Below are positions 44,870 through 54,552 of a stretch of DNA of 64,000 nucleotides, one piece after another. The notes under the pieces are model-generated. The model had not been told where the DNA came from, made no database searches, and saw only the letters and a list, made by a program, of their open reading frames with translations. The DNA lies in the NCBI GenBank assembly GCA_040216555.1, contig JAVJOW010000007.1:1-64000 (forward strand), read 5' to 3'. Numbering within the stretch: the first letter of the stretch is position 1; each line of letters opens with the position of its first letter. The translations under genes were made by a program, and so were the position numbers. This DNA comes from Arenibacter sp040216555 (GTDB taxonomy: Bacteria > Bacteroidota > Bacteroidia > Flavobacteriales > Flavobacteriaceae).

Positions 44870-46402
44870 ATGAGTACCAATAAAAAAGCTTCCTCAGCCT
44901 TAATATCCGTTTTTCATAAAGATGGCCTAGAGCCATTGGTAAAAAAGTTTAATGAATTGGGAATTACCATCTATTCTACTGGCGGTACGGAAACCTTCAT
45001 TAAGGATTTAGGAATTGATGTAGTACCTGTGGAGGACGTTACCAGCTATCCTTCCATATTGGGCGGTAGGGTTAAAACATTGCATCCTAAGGTATTTGGT
45101 GGTATTTTGAACCGTCAGGACAATAAAAGTGACCAGGAACAATTGAAGGAATTTGAAATTCCCCAATTGGATATTGTAATTGTAGACCTTTATCCTTTTG
45201 AAAAGACTGTTGCCAGTGGGGCTTCGGAACAGGATATTATTGAGAAAATAGACATAGGCGGTATCTCTTTAATACGTGCGGCCGCCAAGAATTTTAAGGA
45301 TACGCTTTGCGTTTCCTCCATGAACGATTATGATGAAGTTCTGGAAATGATTACCAAAGGGAATGGCAGCACTACTTTGGAAGACCGTAGACGTTTTGCT
45401 ACAAAATCTTTCAATGTGTCATCGCATTACGATTCTGCCATCTTTAATTATTTCAACAAAAATCATGAAGAAGCTGCATTTAAATTAAGTGAAACCAACG
45501 GGCAAGTATTGCGCTATGGTGAAAATCCCCATCAAAAAGGATTTTTCTTTGGTGATTTCGATGCGATGTTCAATAAACTTCATGGAAAGGAACTTTCCTA
45601 TAACAATTTGTTGGATGTAGACGCCGCGGTTAACCTTATCCAAGAATTTAAGAACGATGCCCCCACCTTCGCCATATTAAAACACAATAACGCCTGTGGT
45701 CTTGCCACCAGGTCTACCGTTCACCAAGCCTATGTTGATGCCTTGGCAGGAGATCCTGTTTCTGCTTTTGGCGGAATATTGATCAGCAATGTTGAAATAG
45801 ACAAACCTACGGCCGAAGAAATACACAATCTTTTCTGCGAAGTGGTAATTGCCCCTAGCTACACCCCAGTGGCCCTGGACATCTTAAAAGGCAAGAAAAA
45901 TAGAATCATTCTGGTACAGAATGAAGTTGACCTTCCGAAAATGACGGTCAGAACTTGTTTAAATGGAGTTTTAGTTCAGGAAAAAGATGAAAAGACCGAT
46001 AAAATTTCCGACCTTACCAATGCTACCAATAAAAAACCTACTGATAGGGAACTGGAAGATCTGATCTTTGCTTCAAAATTGTGTAAACACACCAAAAGTA
46101 ACACCATTGTTCTTGCTAAAAACAAACAGTTGTGCGCCAGTGGAACAGGCCAAACTTCTCGTGTAGATGCCCTAAACCAAGCAATCCACAAAGCCCAGTC
46201 TTTCAATTTTGATCTAAATGGAGCTGTATTGGCCAGTGATGCCTTCTTTCCTTTTCCTGATTGTGTAGAAATTGCGCATAAAAGTGGAGTAACCAGCGTT
46301 ATACAGCCTGGAGGTTCCATCAAGGATCAACTTAGCATCGATTATTGTAATGAAAATGGAATTGCAATGGTAATGACCGGCACACGTCATTTTAAACATT
46401 AA
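44870..46402 (+). CDS. purH: Bifunctional AICAR formyltransferase/IMP cyclohydrolase PurH
   Basis: This enzyme catalyses the last two steps of IMP synthesis. The ATG at 44870 (MSTNKKASSALISVFHKDG, 510 residues) is preferred to an 81-base longer frame whose start lies before the predicted promoter. The N-terminal MGS-like cyclohydrolase domain shows YSTGGTETFI and GGRVKTLHPKVFGGIL. The AICAR transformylase domain follows with LRYGENPHQKG, KHNNACGLA and SDAFFPFPDCVE. Family length is normal. Confidence 0.96.
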   Translation: MSTNKKASSALISVFHKDGLEPLVKKFNELGITIYSTGGTETFIKDLGIDVVPVEDVTSYPSILGGRVKTLHPKVFGGILNRQDNKSDQEQLKEFEIPQLDIVIVDLYPFEKTVASGASEQDIIEKIDIGGISLIRAAAKNFKDTLCVSSMNDYDEVLEMITKGNGSTTLEDRRRFATKSFNVSSHYDSAIFNYFNKNHEEAAFKLSETNGQVLRYGENPHQKGFFFGDFDAMFNKLHGKELSYNNLLDVDAAVNLIQEFKNDAPTFAILKHNNACGLATRSTVHQAYVDALAGDPVSAFGGILISNVEIDKPTAEEIHNLFCEVVIAPSYTPVALDILKGKKNRIILVQNEVDLPKMTVRTCLNGVLVQEKDEKTDKISDLTNATNKKPTDRELEDLIFASKLCKHTKSNTIVLAKNKQLCASGTGQTSRVDALNQAIHKAQSFNFDLNGAVLASDAFFPFPDCVEIAHKSGVTSVIQPGGSIKDQLSIDYCNENGIAMVMTGTRHFKH

Positions 46403-46457
46403 TTTTATTACTTTTAACGATCAAACTGACATTTAAACCGAAATATAACAACATATA

Positions 46458-47486
46458 ATGGGATTCTTTGATTTCTTAACCGAGGAGATTGCAATAGACT
46501 TAGGTACTGCCAACACCCTCATCATTCACAACGACAAAGTGGTGGTAGACAGTCCATCTATTGTTGCCAGGGACAGAATAAGTGGAAAAATAATTGCCGT
46601 TGGCAAGGAAGCCAATATGATGCAAGGAAAGACCCATGAAAATATAAAGACCATACGTCCCCTGAAGGACGGGGTTATTGCAGATTTTGATGCCTCTGAA
46701 AAGATGATCAATATGTTCATCAAGAACATACCTGCGTTAAAGAAAAAGTGGTTTCCACCGGCATTGAGAATGGTGATCTGTATCCCTTCGGGAATCACAG
46801 AGGTTGAAATGCGTGCCGTTAAGGAGTCCGCTGAGCGTGTTAACGGAAAAGAGGTCTATCTTATTCATGAGCCAATGGCAGCTGCTATTGGTATCGGCTT
46901 GGATATAATGCAACCCAAAGGGAACATGATCGTTGATATAGGTGGTGGTACAACCGAAATTGCAGTAATTGCCTTGGGCGGAATTGTTTGCGACAAATCG
47001 GTCAAGATTGCAGGAGATGTTTTCACAAACGACATTATTTATTACATGCGTACGCAACACAACCTTTATGTTGGGGAGAGTACCGCAGAGAATATAAAGA
47101 TCACCATTGGATCCGCTACAGAAGATTTACAGACCCCTCCGGACGAAATGTCCGTTCAAGGTAGAGATCTATTAACGGGTAAACCAAAACAAGTATCCAT
47201 TTCGTACCGAGAAATAGCCAAGGCCTTGGATAAATCCATTCTAAGGGTAGAGGATGCCGTTATGGAAACCCTTTCACAAACACCTCCCGAACTGGCAGCG
47301 GATATCTATAATACAGGTATTTATTTAGCTGGTGGTGGATCGATGTTAAGGGGACTTGACAGACGTTTGTCCCAAAAAACAGATTTGCCGGTATATATAG
47401 CGGAAGATCCCCTAAGGGCAGTTGTAAGGGGTACCGGTATTGCTTTAAAAAACTTGGAGCGATATAAGAGTATTTTAATTAAATAG
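46458..47486 (+). CDS. mreB: Rod-shape-determining protein MreB
   Basis: This 342-residue bacterial actin homologue has the nucleotide-binding fold motifs IAIDLGTANTLI at the N terminus, GNMIVDIGGGTTEIAVI in the middle and GIYLAGGGSMLRGLD near the end. Membrane-associated filaments of MreB guide lateral wall synthesis. It is the first elongasome gene, 55 bases after purH, and is followed by mreC, mreD, mrdA and rodA. Confidence 0.97.
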   Translation: MGFFDFLTEEIAIDLGTANTLIIHNDKVVVDSPSIVARDRISGKIIAVGKEANMMQGKTHENIKTIRPLKDGVIADFDASEKMINMFIKNIPALKKKWFPPALRMVICIPSGITEVEMRAVKESAERVNGKEVYLIHEPMAAAIGIGLDIMQPKGNMIVDIGGGTTEIAVIALGGIVCDKSVKIAGDVFTNDIIYYMRTQHNLYVGESTAENIKITIGSATEDLQTPPDEMSVQGRDLLTGKPKQVSISYREIAKALDKSILRVEDAVMETLSQTPPELAADIYNTGIYLAGGGSMLRGLDRRLSQKTDLPVYIAEDPLRAVVRGTGIALKNLERYKSILIK

Positions 47487-47605
47487 TTTATTTAATACTC
47501 TACGACAATCGGCAATATCTTTTTAATAGGTTTCAAATAGCTAACAGGCCTTAATTCCTTACTGGGTATTTGCCCAATTAAGGTTTTACAAAACAATTTA
47601 AGTGA

Positions 47606-48427
47606 ATGCGGCAGATTATCAACTTTATATTAAGATATAAAAATTTCTTGCTCTATCTTTTTCTGTTGATTATATCCTTGGCGCTTACCGTACAATCCCA
47701 TTCCTATCACCGTTCCAAATACTTTAATTCCTCGAACTGGCTAACAGGAAATATCTATGAGACCACGAGCAATATAACCACCTATTTTGGTCTAGATGAG
47801 GAAAACAAAAAATTAGTAGAGGAAAATAAACGATTGCGGAACCTTCTTTTTAACCAAAAAAAGGAAGATTCCATGCAATTGGACACGACCAATATTACCT
47901 ACAGGGTATTAGCTTCCCAAGTAATCAAGAACAGTTATAGCCTGCCTAGAAACTATATTACGATCAAGAAAGGAAGTACAGATGGTATAAAACCCGATAT
48001 GGGCGTTATAACTGCCAATGGGATCCTTGGAATAGTAGAAAATACATCCAAAAATTTTGCTACGGTACAGAGCATTCTGAACACCAAATCCAGGATCAAC
48101 GCAAAAATCAAGAACACCAACCATTACGGTTCATTGGTTTGGGACACGAAGGACTATAACACCGTACAACTGGCCGACGTTGAAAGATTGGTACCTATAA
48201 AAATCGGGGACACCATAGTTACTGGTGCCAGTTCCAGCATCTTTCCGGAAAATATTCCTATAGGGATCATCAAAAATTTTGATCTGAACAATTCCCAAAG
48301 CTCATATAGTATAGACATTAAGCTCTTTAACAACATGGCCGCAGTTAGGAGCATTTACATCATAGAAAATGTACAACGGGAGGAAATAATAGAATTAGAA
48401 GCCAAGACCAATAATGATTCGCAATAG
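47606..48427 (+). CDS. mreC: Rod-shape-determining protein MreC
   Basis: This 273-residue inner-membrane protein has a single N-terminal helix (about 13-29), a short coiled coil (ENKKLVEENKRLRNLL) and the MreC beta-barrel domain (IKKGSTDGIKPDMGVITANGILG, VGDT-like IGDTIVTGASSSIFPENIPIGII). It links the cytoplasmic MreB to periplasmic wall enzymes. It overlaps mreD by 14 bases. A 119-base gap separates it from mreB. Confidence 0.95.
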   Translation: MRQIINFILRYKNFLLYLFLLIISLALTVQSHSYHRSKYFNSSNWLTGNIYETTSNITTYFGLDEENKKLVEENKRLRNLLFNQKKEDSMQLDTTNITYRVLASQVIKNSYSLPRNYITIKKGSTDGIKPDMGVITANGILGIVENTSKNFATVQSILNTKSRINAKIKNTNHYGSLVWDTKDYNTVQLADVERLVPIKIGDTIVTGASSSIFPENIPIGIIKNFDLNNSQSSYSIDIKLFNNMAAVRSIYIIENVQREEIIELEAKTNNDSQ

Positions 48428-48923
48428 CTACTTTATTAACATAATTAGATTTGTACTATTAATTTTGGTGCAGGTATTGGTTTTTAATAAGCTCAATTTT
48501 TTTGGATATATAAATCCAATGGTGTATATTCTATTTCTCTATTGGTATCCCATTAAGGAAAAAAGACAATTGTTTCTACTGTTAAGTTTTCTCCTTGGTT
48601 TCTTAATAGATTTATTTTCGGACACCGTTGCTATTCATGCAGCAGCCACCGTTACCATTGCCTATTTAAGACCAACTATAATGCGCTTTTGCTTTGGGGT
48701 GAATTATGAATTTCAAAATTTTAAACTAACCAACACCACTAGGGCACAACAAATTACATTTTTAACGTTATTAATTATTATACACCATTTAGTTTTCTTT
48801 ACCCTAGAAATTTTCAGTTTTGAAAATACACTGTTAATTTTGCAGAAAGTTTTAACTATCAGTATAGCCACCTTAATATTGTGCTTATTATTAAGTTCCC
48901 TTTTTAGTGTTAAAAAAGAATGA
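48414..48923 (+). CDS. mreD: Rod-shape-determining protein MreD
   Basis: This 169-residue protein is almost wholly hydrophobic with five to six membrane helices, including LFLYWYPIKEKRQLFLLLSFLLGFLIDLFSD. It begins inside the end of mreC and overlaps mrdA by 4 bases. Position and topology identify it, because MreD sequences are weakly conserved. It is part of the elongasome in the inner membrane. Confidence 0.92.
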   Translation: MIRNSYFINIIRFVLLILVQVLVFNKLNFFGYINPMVYILFLYWYPIKEKRQLFLLLSFLLGFLIDLFSDTVAIHAAATVTIAYLRPTIMRFCFGVNYEFQNFKLTNTTRAQQITFLTLLIIIHHLVFFTLEIFSFENTLLILQKVLTISIATLILCLLLSSLFSVKKE

Positions 48924-50788
48924 GAAAAATCCTATTATCCTCCATTATATTATTGGTCGGAATAACATTTATCGGCAGATTGTCCTATTTACAGATATTT
49001 AGTTTTTCCCCGAATCAAATATTGGAAGATCCGGCTATAAAAGCAGTTTATGATTATCCGGAAAGGGGTTATATATATGATAGAAATGGGGAACTTCTGG
49101 TAGCAAACCAACCTGCCTATGACGTTATGGTTATTCCAAGGGAGGTAAAACCATTGGACACCCTTGAATTTTGCAACCTATTGGGAATTGACAAGGACAG
49201 GTTTGTGTCCCAATTAAAGAAAGCTAGGGTCTATTCCCCTAGACTTCCCTCTGTTTTGGTACCTCAGCTATCCAAAGAGGACTACGGAAGGCTTCAGGAA
49301 AAAATGCGCAGATTTGAAGGGTTCTATATTCAAAAAAGATCACTACGATACTACGATACCAACAGTGGCGCCAACGTTTTGGGATACATCAGCGAAGTTA
49401 ACGAATGGGATCTGGAAAGAAACCCATCCTACGCTGCGGGAGAATTAAAGGGAACTACCGGTATTGAAAAAGAATACGAGACCATTCTAAGAGGTCGAAA
49501 AGGCGTAAAACATATCCAAAAAGACCGATTTAACAGGGATATTGGCCCATATAAGTCTGGATCCTTGGACACTCTTCCCGAACAGGGGAAACAAATTACC
49601 GTCACCATAGATAAAATTCTTCAGGAATACGGGGAAAAGTTGATGACAGGAAAACATGGGGGAATAGTAGCTTTAGAACCGGCCTCCGGTGAGATATTGG
49701 CCTTAATTTCAGGTCCAACCTATGACCCAGCCCTATTAGTGGGTAGGGAAAGATCAAGGAATTACAGCAAGTTACATTATGACACCATTTCAAAGCCCAC
49801 CTTTGACCGTTCCATCTTGGCCTCTCAATCCCCTGGATCGCCATTTAAGACCATAAACGCCCTTGTTGCACTTCAAGAAGGTGCCATTACGCCCGAAACT
49901 ACTTTTCATTGCTACAACGGTTTCTATGTTGGCAAAAGGAAAAGAGGCTGCCATTGCGGGGGAGGGACACGAAATTTAAATTCTGGTATATACCTATCTT
50001 GCAATGCCTATTTTGCTGGGGTTTTTCGTAAAATATATGATCAATTTCCAACTTCTGCAGAAGGTATGGATGCATGGGAAAAACACGTAAAAAGTTTTGG
50101 TCTAGGAACTTTTTTGGGATATGACCTACCCACTGGAAGACCGGGACGAATACCCAACAAGGAATATTACAATCGAATTTATGGGGAAAACAGATGGTCC
50201 TCTTCCACCATAATATCCAATTCCATAGGACAAGGAGAAGTAGAAGTTACGCCTATTCAACTGGCCAACATGACCGCTGCCATTGCCAACAGAGGACATT
50301 ATTTTACACCGCATGTACTGAAAAAAATTGGCGGTGAACCTATCAGCATCCCAGAATTCACCGAGGCCAAACATACCACTATTGATAAAAAACATTTTGA
50401 ACCGGTTGTACAGGGAATGGCCGAAGTATACAAAAAAGGTACCGCGGCTAGGCTTCAAATAGAGGGAATCGAAATTGCCGGTAAAACAGGAACGGTAGAA
50501 AACTTCACAAGAATCAATGGGGAACGTACCCAACTAACGGACAACTCTGTTTTTGTTGCCTTTGCACCCGTGGACAATCCAAAAATTGCCATTGCGGTTT
50601 ACATTGAGAACGGATACTTTGGATCTCGTTATGCCGGTCACATTGCCTCCCTAATGATTGAAAAATATTTAAAAGGCGAAATAACCCGGGTCGACTTGGA
50701 AAAAAGAATGCTGGAAAAAACATTGGAAGCAGAATATGCCAAGCCTTATAGCGGAGAACCCTTTAAAATAAATGAGCGTGTCTGGTAA
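48920..50788 (+). CDS. mrdA: Penicillin-binding protein 2 (transpeptidase MrdA)
   Basis: This 622-residue class B PBP has one N-terminal membrane helix, a dimerisation domain (PERGYIYDRNGELLVANQPAYDV) and a transpeptidase domain. The serine motif SxxK is in SPGSPFK, SxN in SCNAYF and KTG in IAGKTGTVENF. It cross-links peptidoglycan along the lateral wall together with RodA. It overlaps both mreD (4 bases) and rodA (17 bases), showing tight coupling. Confidence 0.96.
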   Translation: MRKILLSSIILLVGITFIGRLSYLQIFSFSPNQILEDPAIKAVYDYPERGYIYDRNGELLVANQPAYDVMVIPREVKPLDTLEFCNLLGIDKDRFVSQLKKARVYSPRLPSVLVPQLSKEDYGRLQEKMRRFEGFYIQKRSLRYYDTNSGANVLGYISEVNEWDLERNPSYAAGELKGTTGIEKEYETILRGRKGVKHIQKDRFNRDIGPYKSGSLDTLPEQGKQITVTIDKILQEYGEKLMTGKHGGIVALEPASGEILALISGPTYDPALLVGRERSRNYSKLHYDTISKPTFDRSILASQSPGSPFKTINALVALQEGAITPETTFHCYNGFYVGKRKRGCHCGGGTRNLNSGIYLSCNAYFAGVFRKIYDQFPTSAEGMDAWEKHVKSFGLGTFLGYDLPTGRPGRIPNKEYYNRIYGENRWSSSTIISNSIGQGEVEVTPIQLANMTAAIANRGHYFTPHVLKKIGGEPISIPEFTEAKHTTIDKKHFEPVVQGMAEVYKKGTAARLQIEGIEIAGKTGTVENFTRINGERTQLTDNSVFVAFAPVDNPKIAIAVYIENGYFGSRYAGHIASLMIEKYLKGEITRVDLEKRMLEKTLEAEYAKPYSGEPFKINERVW

Positions 50789-52061
50789 AAGTGTCCTTAA
50801 GCGCCTGGATTGGTTTAGCGTTCTAATTTACATTTCCCTAGTTTTTATCGGTTGGATAAATATTTATTCCAGCACCTTTACCGACGACAACCCGTCCATA
50901 TTCAATTTTTCCTCATTACATGGAAAACAATTGTTTTTTATAGGAACAAGTGCCGTATCCATTATCATAATCCTGGCTCTGGAAGCCAATTTCTACGAAC
51001 GGTTTTCCAGCCTGTTTTACATTATATCCATAGTATTGCTCTTGGGTCTTTTTGTATTTGGCAAGACCATTGCCGGGGCCACCTCTTGGTACGACCTCGG
51101 TTTTTTTAACCTACAACCCTCTGAATTTGCCAAAGTTGCCACCGCACTGGCCCTAGCAAAATATTTAAGTGATATACAGACAGATATAAAGCGGCAAAAG
51201 GACCAAATGATTGCCATTTTAATTATTTTGATTCCCGCATTCTTGATCATTCCCCAGCCAGATCCTGGAAGTGCCCTGGTCTTCTTTGCCTTAATCTTTG
51301 TAATTTTTAGGGAAGGTCTTCCCCTATACTATCTTGGAATAGGGTTTATGGTAATTCTAATATTTATTTTAACCTTGATGTTCGGTACTATTTGGGTAGG
51401 CATAATCCTTGGGCTATTATTAGCCTTGTTCCTCTTGTTAAAAAAGCCTTCTTTCAAGGTACCTATAATACCGGTTATCCTGATTTATGTGGCTATTGTT
51501 CTATTCTCCCTTTCGGTCAATTTTGTTTTTAATTCCGTTTTTGAACAAAGGCATAGGGATCGTTTCAGTCTTTGGCTTCGATTGGAAAAGGACCCCAAGA
51601 AATTGGAAGAAATCCGTAAGGACATAGGCTACAATACCTATCAATCTGAAAAAGCCATTGAATCGGGCGGACTATCCGGTAAAGGATTTTTGGAAGGAAC
51701 ACGCACCAAAGGCGATTTTGTCCCCGAACAACATACAGATTACATATTTAGCACCGTTGGCGAGGAATGGGGATTTATGGGTACCGCTACAGTTGTCATT
51801 CTTTTTACCACCTTGCTATTACGGCTGGTCTACTTATCCGAGCGCCAAAAAAACGACTTTAGCCGTATGTACGGTTATGGGGTCATCTCCATATTGTTTG
51901 TACACTATTTCATAAATATAGGTATGGTTACAGGAGTTCTGCCCACCATTGGAATACCACTGCCCTTTTTTAGTTATGGAGGTTCAGGTTTATTGTTTTT
52001 TACGGCATTATTGTTCATTTTCCTTAAATTGGACGCCAATAGACTAAATGAACTGACTTAA
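50772..52061 (+). CDS. rodA: Peptidoglycan glycosyltransferase RodA
   Basis: This 429-residue SEDS-family membrane glycosyltransferase has about ten helices. It carries family motifs: LGFFNLQPSEFAKVATALALAKYL, PQPDPGSALVFF, and the C-terminal GIPLPFFSYGGSGLLFF. It polymerises lipid II with PBP2. Its last codons overlap the convergent endonuclease gene by 4 bases. Confidence 0.96.
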   Translation: MSVSGKSVLKRLDWFSVLIYISLVFIGWINIYSSTFTDDNPSIFNFSSLHGKQLFFIGTSAVSIIIILALEANFYERFSSLFYIISIVLLLGLFVFGKTIAGATSWYDLGFFNLQPSEFAKVATALALAKYLSDIQTDIKRQKDQMIAILIILIPAFLIIPQPDPGSALVFFALIFVIFREGLPLYYLGIGFMVILIFILTLMFGTIWVGIILGLLLALFLLLKKPSFKVPIIPVILIYVAIVLFSLSVNFVFNSVFEQRHRDRFSLWLRLEKDPKKLEEIRKDIGYNTYQSEKAIESGGLSGKGFLEGTRTKGDFVPEQHTDYIFSTVGEEWGFMGTATVVILFTTLLLRLVYLSERQKNDFSRMYGYGVISILFVHYFINIGMVTGVLPTIGIPLPFFSYGGSGLLFFTALLFIFLKLDANRLNELT

Positions 52062-52870
52062 AATTTCCAACCGCTGGTACTTAATCCGGCCTCCAAAAAA
52101 TCCTCTTGTTTATCGGGCAAACCGGCAAAGAAATCGATCCCCGTCATTTTTTCAAGGGAATCCACGGAGACCACGAATTGATTCAATTTTCTGGTATCTT
52201 CCTTGTTGGGAAAAAGAAATCCTATGATCTTTAGATTATCCCCCTGCCCTTTAGCCACGATTTTATAAAAGTATTTTGGAACGGCCACATCCTCCTTGCC
52301 TATGCTAGGCAAGCTCCCTTCCAAAACCCCCGCAGTTACCACAAATAATGGTCCGTCCTTTCTGGCCCAATACCTAATCTGTTGCTCCAACCTATTCCAG
52401 GCTCCTGCATTAAAAGCCCTATCCTGAGGAGTAATATTGCTCGTATAGAAAGTTTCATTATAGGCACTTTTAGAGAATCTACGATCCCCAGCTGGACACA
52501 AATGGCCCCTGTCATATCCCGAACCCTTATAGTTCCTCCAATCTGCCGATTTACTGCTCACCATAGGATCCTCAATAAAAAGTGGTCTTTTCCTATCATC
52601 ATTGGTTAAATGGGATTTCTCCAAAACATAGGCCACCCACTCCGCCTGCTCATAAGTTTCGTTATAGGATAAGGCAAAATGGGCGTGCTGCACTATTTCA
52701 CCAGTGGTGGAACTAGGCCATAACCATTGAGGAATTTCTGTTCTTTGCCCCTCCCCTTCAGGTAAGGAATAAGAGGCAGGAGTATAAAAATTCTCGAATA
52801 TCCAAAATAGGAACACACAAACCAACAACAGGGTAGTATAAATTATCCTATTTTTCCTATATTTATTCAT
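52058..52870 (-). CDS. DNA/RNA non-specific endonuclease, membrane-anchored or exported
   Basis: I choose the ATG at 52870 (MNKYRKNRIIY, 270 residues), nine codons inside the longest frame, because it gives a normal signal-anchor (about 9-24). The nuclease domain has the DRGH active-site motif in SGYDRGHLCPAGDRRFS and the downstream YTSNITPQDRAFNAGAWNRLEQ, typical of the beta-beta-alpha-metal Serratia nuclease group. It likely degrades nucleic acid outside the cytoplasm. It converges with rodA with a 4-base overlap. Confidence 0.9.
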   Translation of the reverse strand: MNKYRKNRIIYTTLLLVCVFLFWIFENFYTPASYSLPEGEGQRTEIPQWLWPSSTTGEIVQHAHFALSYNETYEQAEWVAYVLEKSHLTNDDRKRPLFIEDPMVSSKSADWRNYKGSGYDRGHLCPAGDRRFSKSAYNETFYTSNITPQDRAFNAGAWNRLEQQIRYWARKDGPLFVVTAGVLEGSLPSIGKEDVAVPKYFYKIVAKGQGDNLKIIGFLFPNKEDTRKLNQFVVSVDSLEKMTGIDFFAGLPDKQEDFLEAGLSTSGWKF

Positions 52871-53061
52871 AATGTAAATATAGATTAAAACTACCATTTG
52901 GGAATTTCCTTAGGTGTAAGTATTGGTCTTTTTGTACGACCAATTTCTAGTACAGAAATGTTGATGGCCAAATCGATTTAACACTCCCTATGCCGCCAAA
53001 GACATATATTTTATACAATACCGTTTACTACATAAATATTAAAAAAGAAAGGAAAATATAC

Positions 53062-53526
53062 ATGCTTACTTGGAAAGATATTATTAATTACAGTGTTAAG
53101 GGAAACCCATTACCCGATAAAAGAGTGGAAAAAACAGAAGAGGAATGGCGAGAACTACTAACTCCCGAACAATTTAGGATTACAAGAAACAAGGGAACCG
53201 AAGCACCACATAGCGGTGCGCTATGTAGTAGCCACGAGGCGGGGAAATACAGTTGTATATGTTGCGAAACCCCCTTATTCGATTCGACCATAAAATTTAA
53301 TTCGGGCACCGGCTGGCCAAGTTTTACACAGCCCATAAAAGAAAACGCCATTAAGTACCACAAAGACACTTCTTTTGGTATGCTAAGGGTAGAAGTAATG
53401 TGCAATACCTGTGATGCCCATTTGGGACATGTGTTTCCGGACGGACCAGAACCCAGTGGCTTGCGTTATTGTATTAATTCAGAATCTATGAAAATAGTTA
53501 AAGAAAGGGTATCAGATGAGCAGTAA
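53062..53526 (+). CDS. msrB: Peptide methionine-R-sulfoxide reductase MsrB
   Basis: This is a 154-residue enzyme from the ATG at 53062 (MLTWKDIINYS); a longer frame from 52990 has no family sequence. It has two zinc CxxC motifs (CICC and CNTC), NSGTGWPSFTQPI, and the catalytic Cys in GLRYCINSESM. It reduces Met-R-sulfoxide in proteins. It overlaps msrA by 11 bases, so the two are translated as a pair. Confidence 0.95.
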   Translation: MLTWKDIINYSVKGNPLPDKRVEKTEEEWRELLTPEQFRITRNKGTEAPHSGALCSSHEAGKYSCICCETPLFDSTIKFNSGTGWPSFTQPIKENAIKYHKDTSFGMLRVEVMCNTCDAHLGHVFPDGPEPSGLRYCINSESMKIVKERVSDEQ

Positions 53527-54067
53527 AAAAATAGAAACAGCCACCGTAGGAGGTGGATGCTTTTGGTGCGTAGAAGCCATTTTCCAGGAAGTCAATGGTG
53601 TACAAAAGGTAATTTCAGGATATACTGGTGGAAATGCTCCGGGCAAGCCAACTTATAGGGAGGTTTGTTCCGGTCTAACAGGACATGCGGAAGTAGTACA
53701 AATAACCTATGACGCCAATATCATCTCCTATGAGGACATTTTGGTCATTTTTATGACCACCCATGACCCTACCACCTTAAATAGACAGGGAGCAGATGTA
53801 GGGACACAATATCGATCTGTAATATACTATCACAATGACACCCAAAAAGAAATTGCCGGGTTGGTCCTTAAGGAAGTGGCACCATATTACGAGGAGGCCA
53901 TTGTTACGGAAATAAGTCCTTTGGGAACCTTTTATGAAGCAGAGGAATATCACCAGGATTATTATAGAAACAATCAGTCTCAAGGCTACTGCAGCGCCGT
54001 TATTTCCCCAAAACTAAGCAAGCTGAGGAAAATGCATGCCGATAAAATTAAAAAGACAAAAGTTTAG
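53516..54067 (+). CDS. msrA: Peptide methionine-S-sulfoxide reductase MsrA
   Basis: This 183-residue enzyme has the catalytic motif GGGCFWCVEAIF near residue 15, GYTGGNAPGKPTYREVCSG and the C-terminal EEYHQDYY and YCSAVISPKL. It reduces Met-S-sulfoxide, complementing MsrB, with which it overlaps. Extra Cys near the C terminus (QGYCSAV) is a candidate recycling residue. Confidence 0.96.
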   Translation: MSSKKIETATVGGGCFWCVEAIFQEVNGVQKVISGYTGGNAPGKPTYREVCSGLTGHAEVVQITYDANIISYEDILVIFMTTHDPTTLNRQGADVGTQYRSVIYYHNDTQKEIAGLVLKEVAPYYEEAIVTEISPLGTFYEAEEYHQDYYRNNQSQGYCSAVISPKLSKLRKMHADKIKKTKV

Positions 54068-54275
54068 GAAAACCTAACTCTTGTAATTGGCTAATTTGTG
54101 AATAATTACAAGGGCATTCTATTAAGCAGATAACTTAAGGCTTATAATTAATTTTGCATATTCCGCATATATCCGAAACAAGTGGTATTAAAAACCAATT
54201 CCGACTTATTTGGAAATATAGCCCATCAAACATTAAAGGGAATAAATAATTCGCAACAACATAAGTACATTTAAT

Positions 54276-54545
54276 TTGACAGTACAGCACGAAAAAGATA
54301 ACAATAGATTTACCATGGCTATTAATGGCGAAATTGCCATGGTGGAATACCAGTTGAGGGATGATAAAATGTATTTGACCTATTCGGAGGTACCTATAAA
54401 ATTTAGGGGAAAAGGATATGGTAAGGAACTAGTGGAAAGCACCTTTGACCAATTGACAAAAGAGGGGTATAAGGCGGTTGCCGTATGCTCCTACATAAAG
54501 GCTGTTGCCATGAGAAGTGAAAAATGGAACCCGATAATTGAATAA
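54276..54545 (+). CDS. Small GNAT-like N-acetyltransferase (YidJ/YjdJ type)
   Basis: This 89-residue protein has a short GNAT fold with EVPIKFRGKGYGKELVESTFDQL (acetyl-CoA loop RGKGYGKEL) and VAVCSYIKAVAMRSEKW at the C terminus. The start is a TTG at 54276, which gives a normal length for the family; the next ATG at 54315 would remove the first beta strand. It lies between msrA (209 bases) and selO (7 bases). The substrate is unknown. Confidence 0.85.
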   Translation: MTVQHEKDNNRFTMAINGEIAMVEYQLRDDKMYLTYSEVPIKFRGKGYGKELVESTFDQLTKEGYKAVAVCSYIKAVAMRSEKWNPIIE

Positions 54546-54552
54546 ACACCCT

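Noticed and set aside
54080..54112. Inverted repeat CTTGTAATT/AATTACAAG after msrA
   Set aside because: Stem is AT-rich with a 15-base loop and no T run, so a terminator call is not supported.
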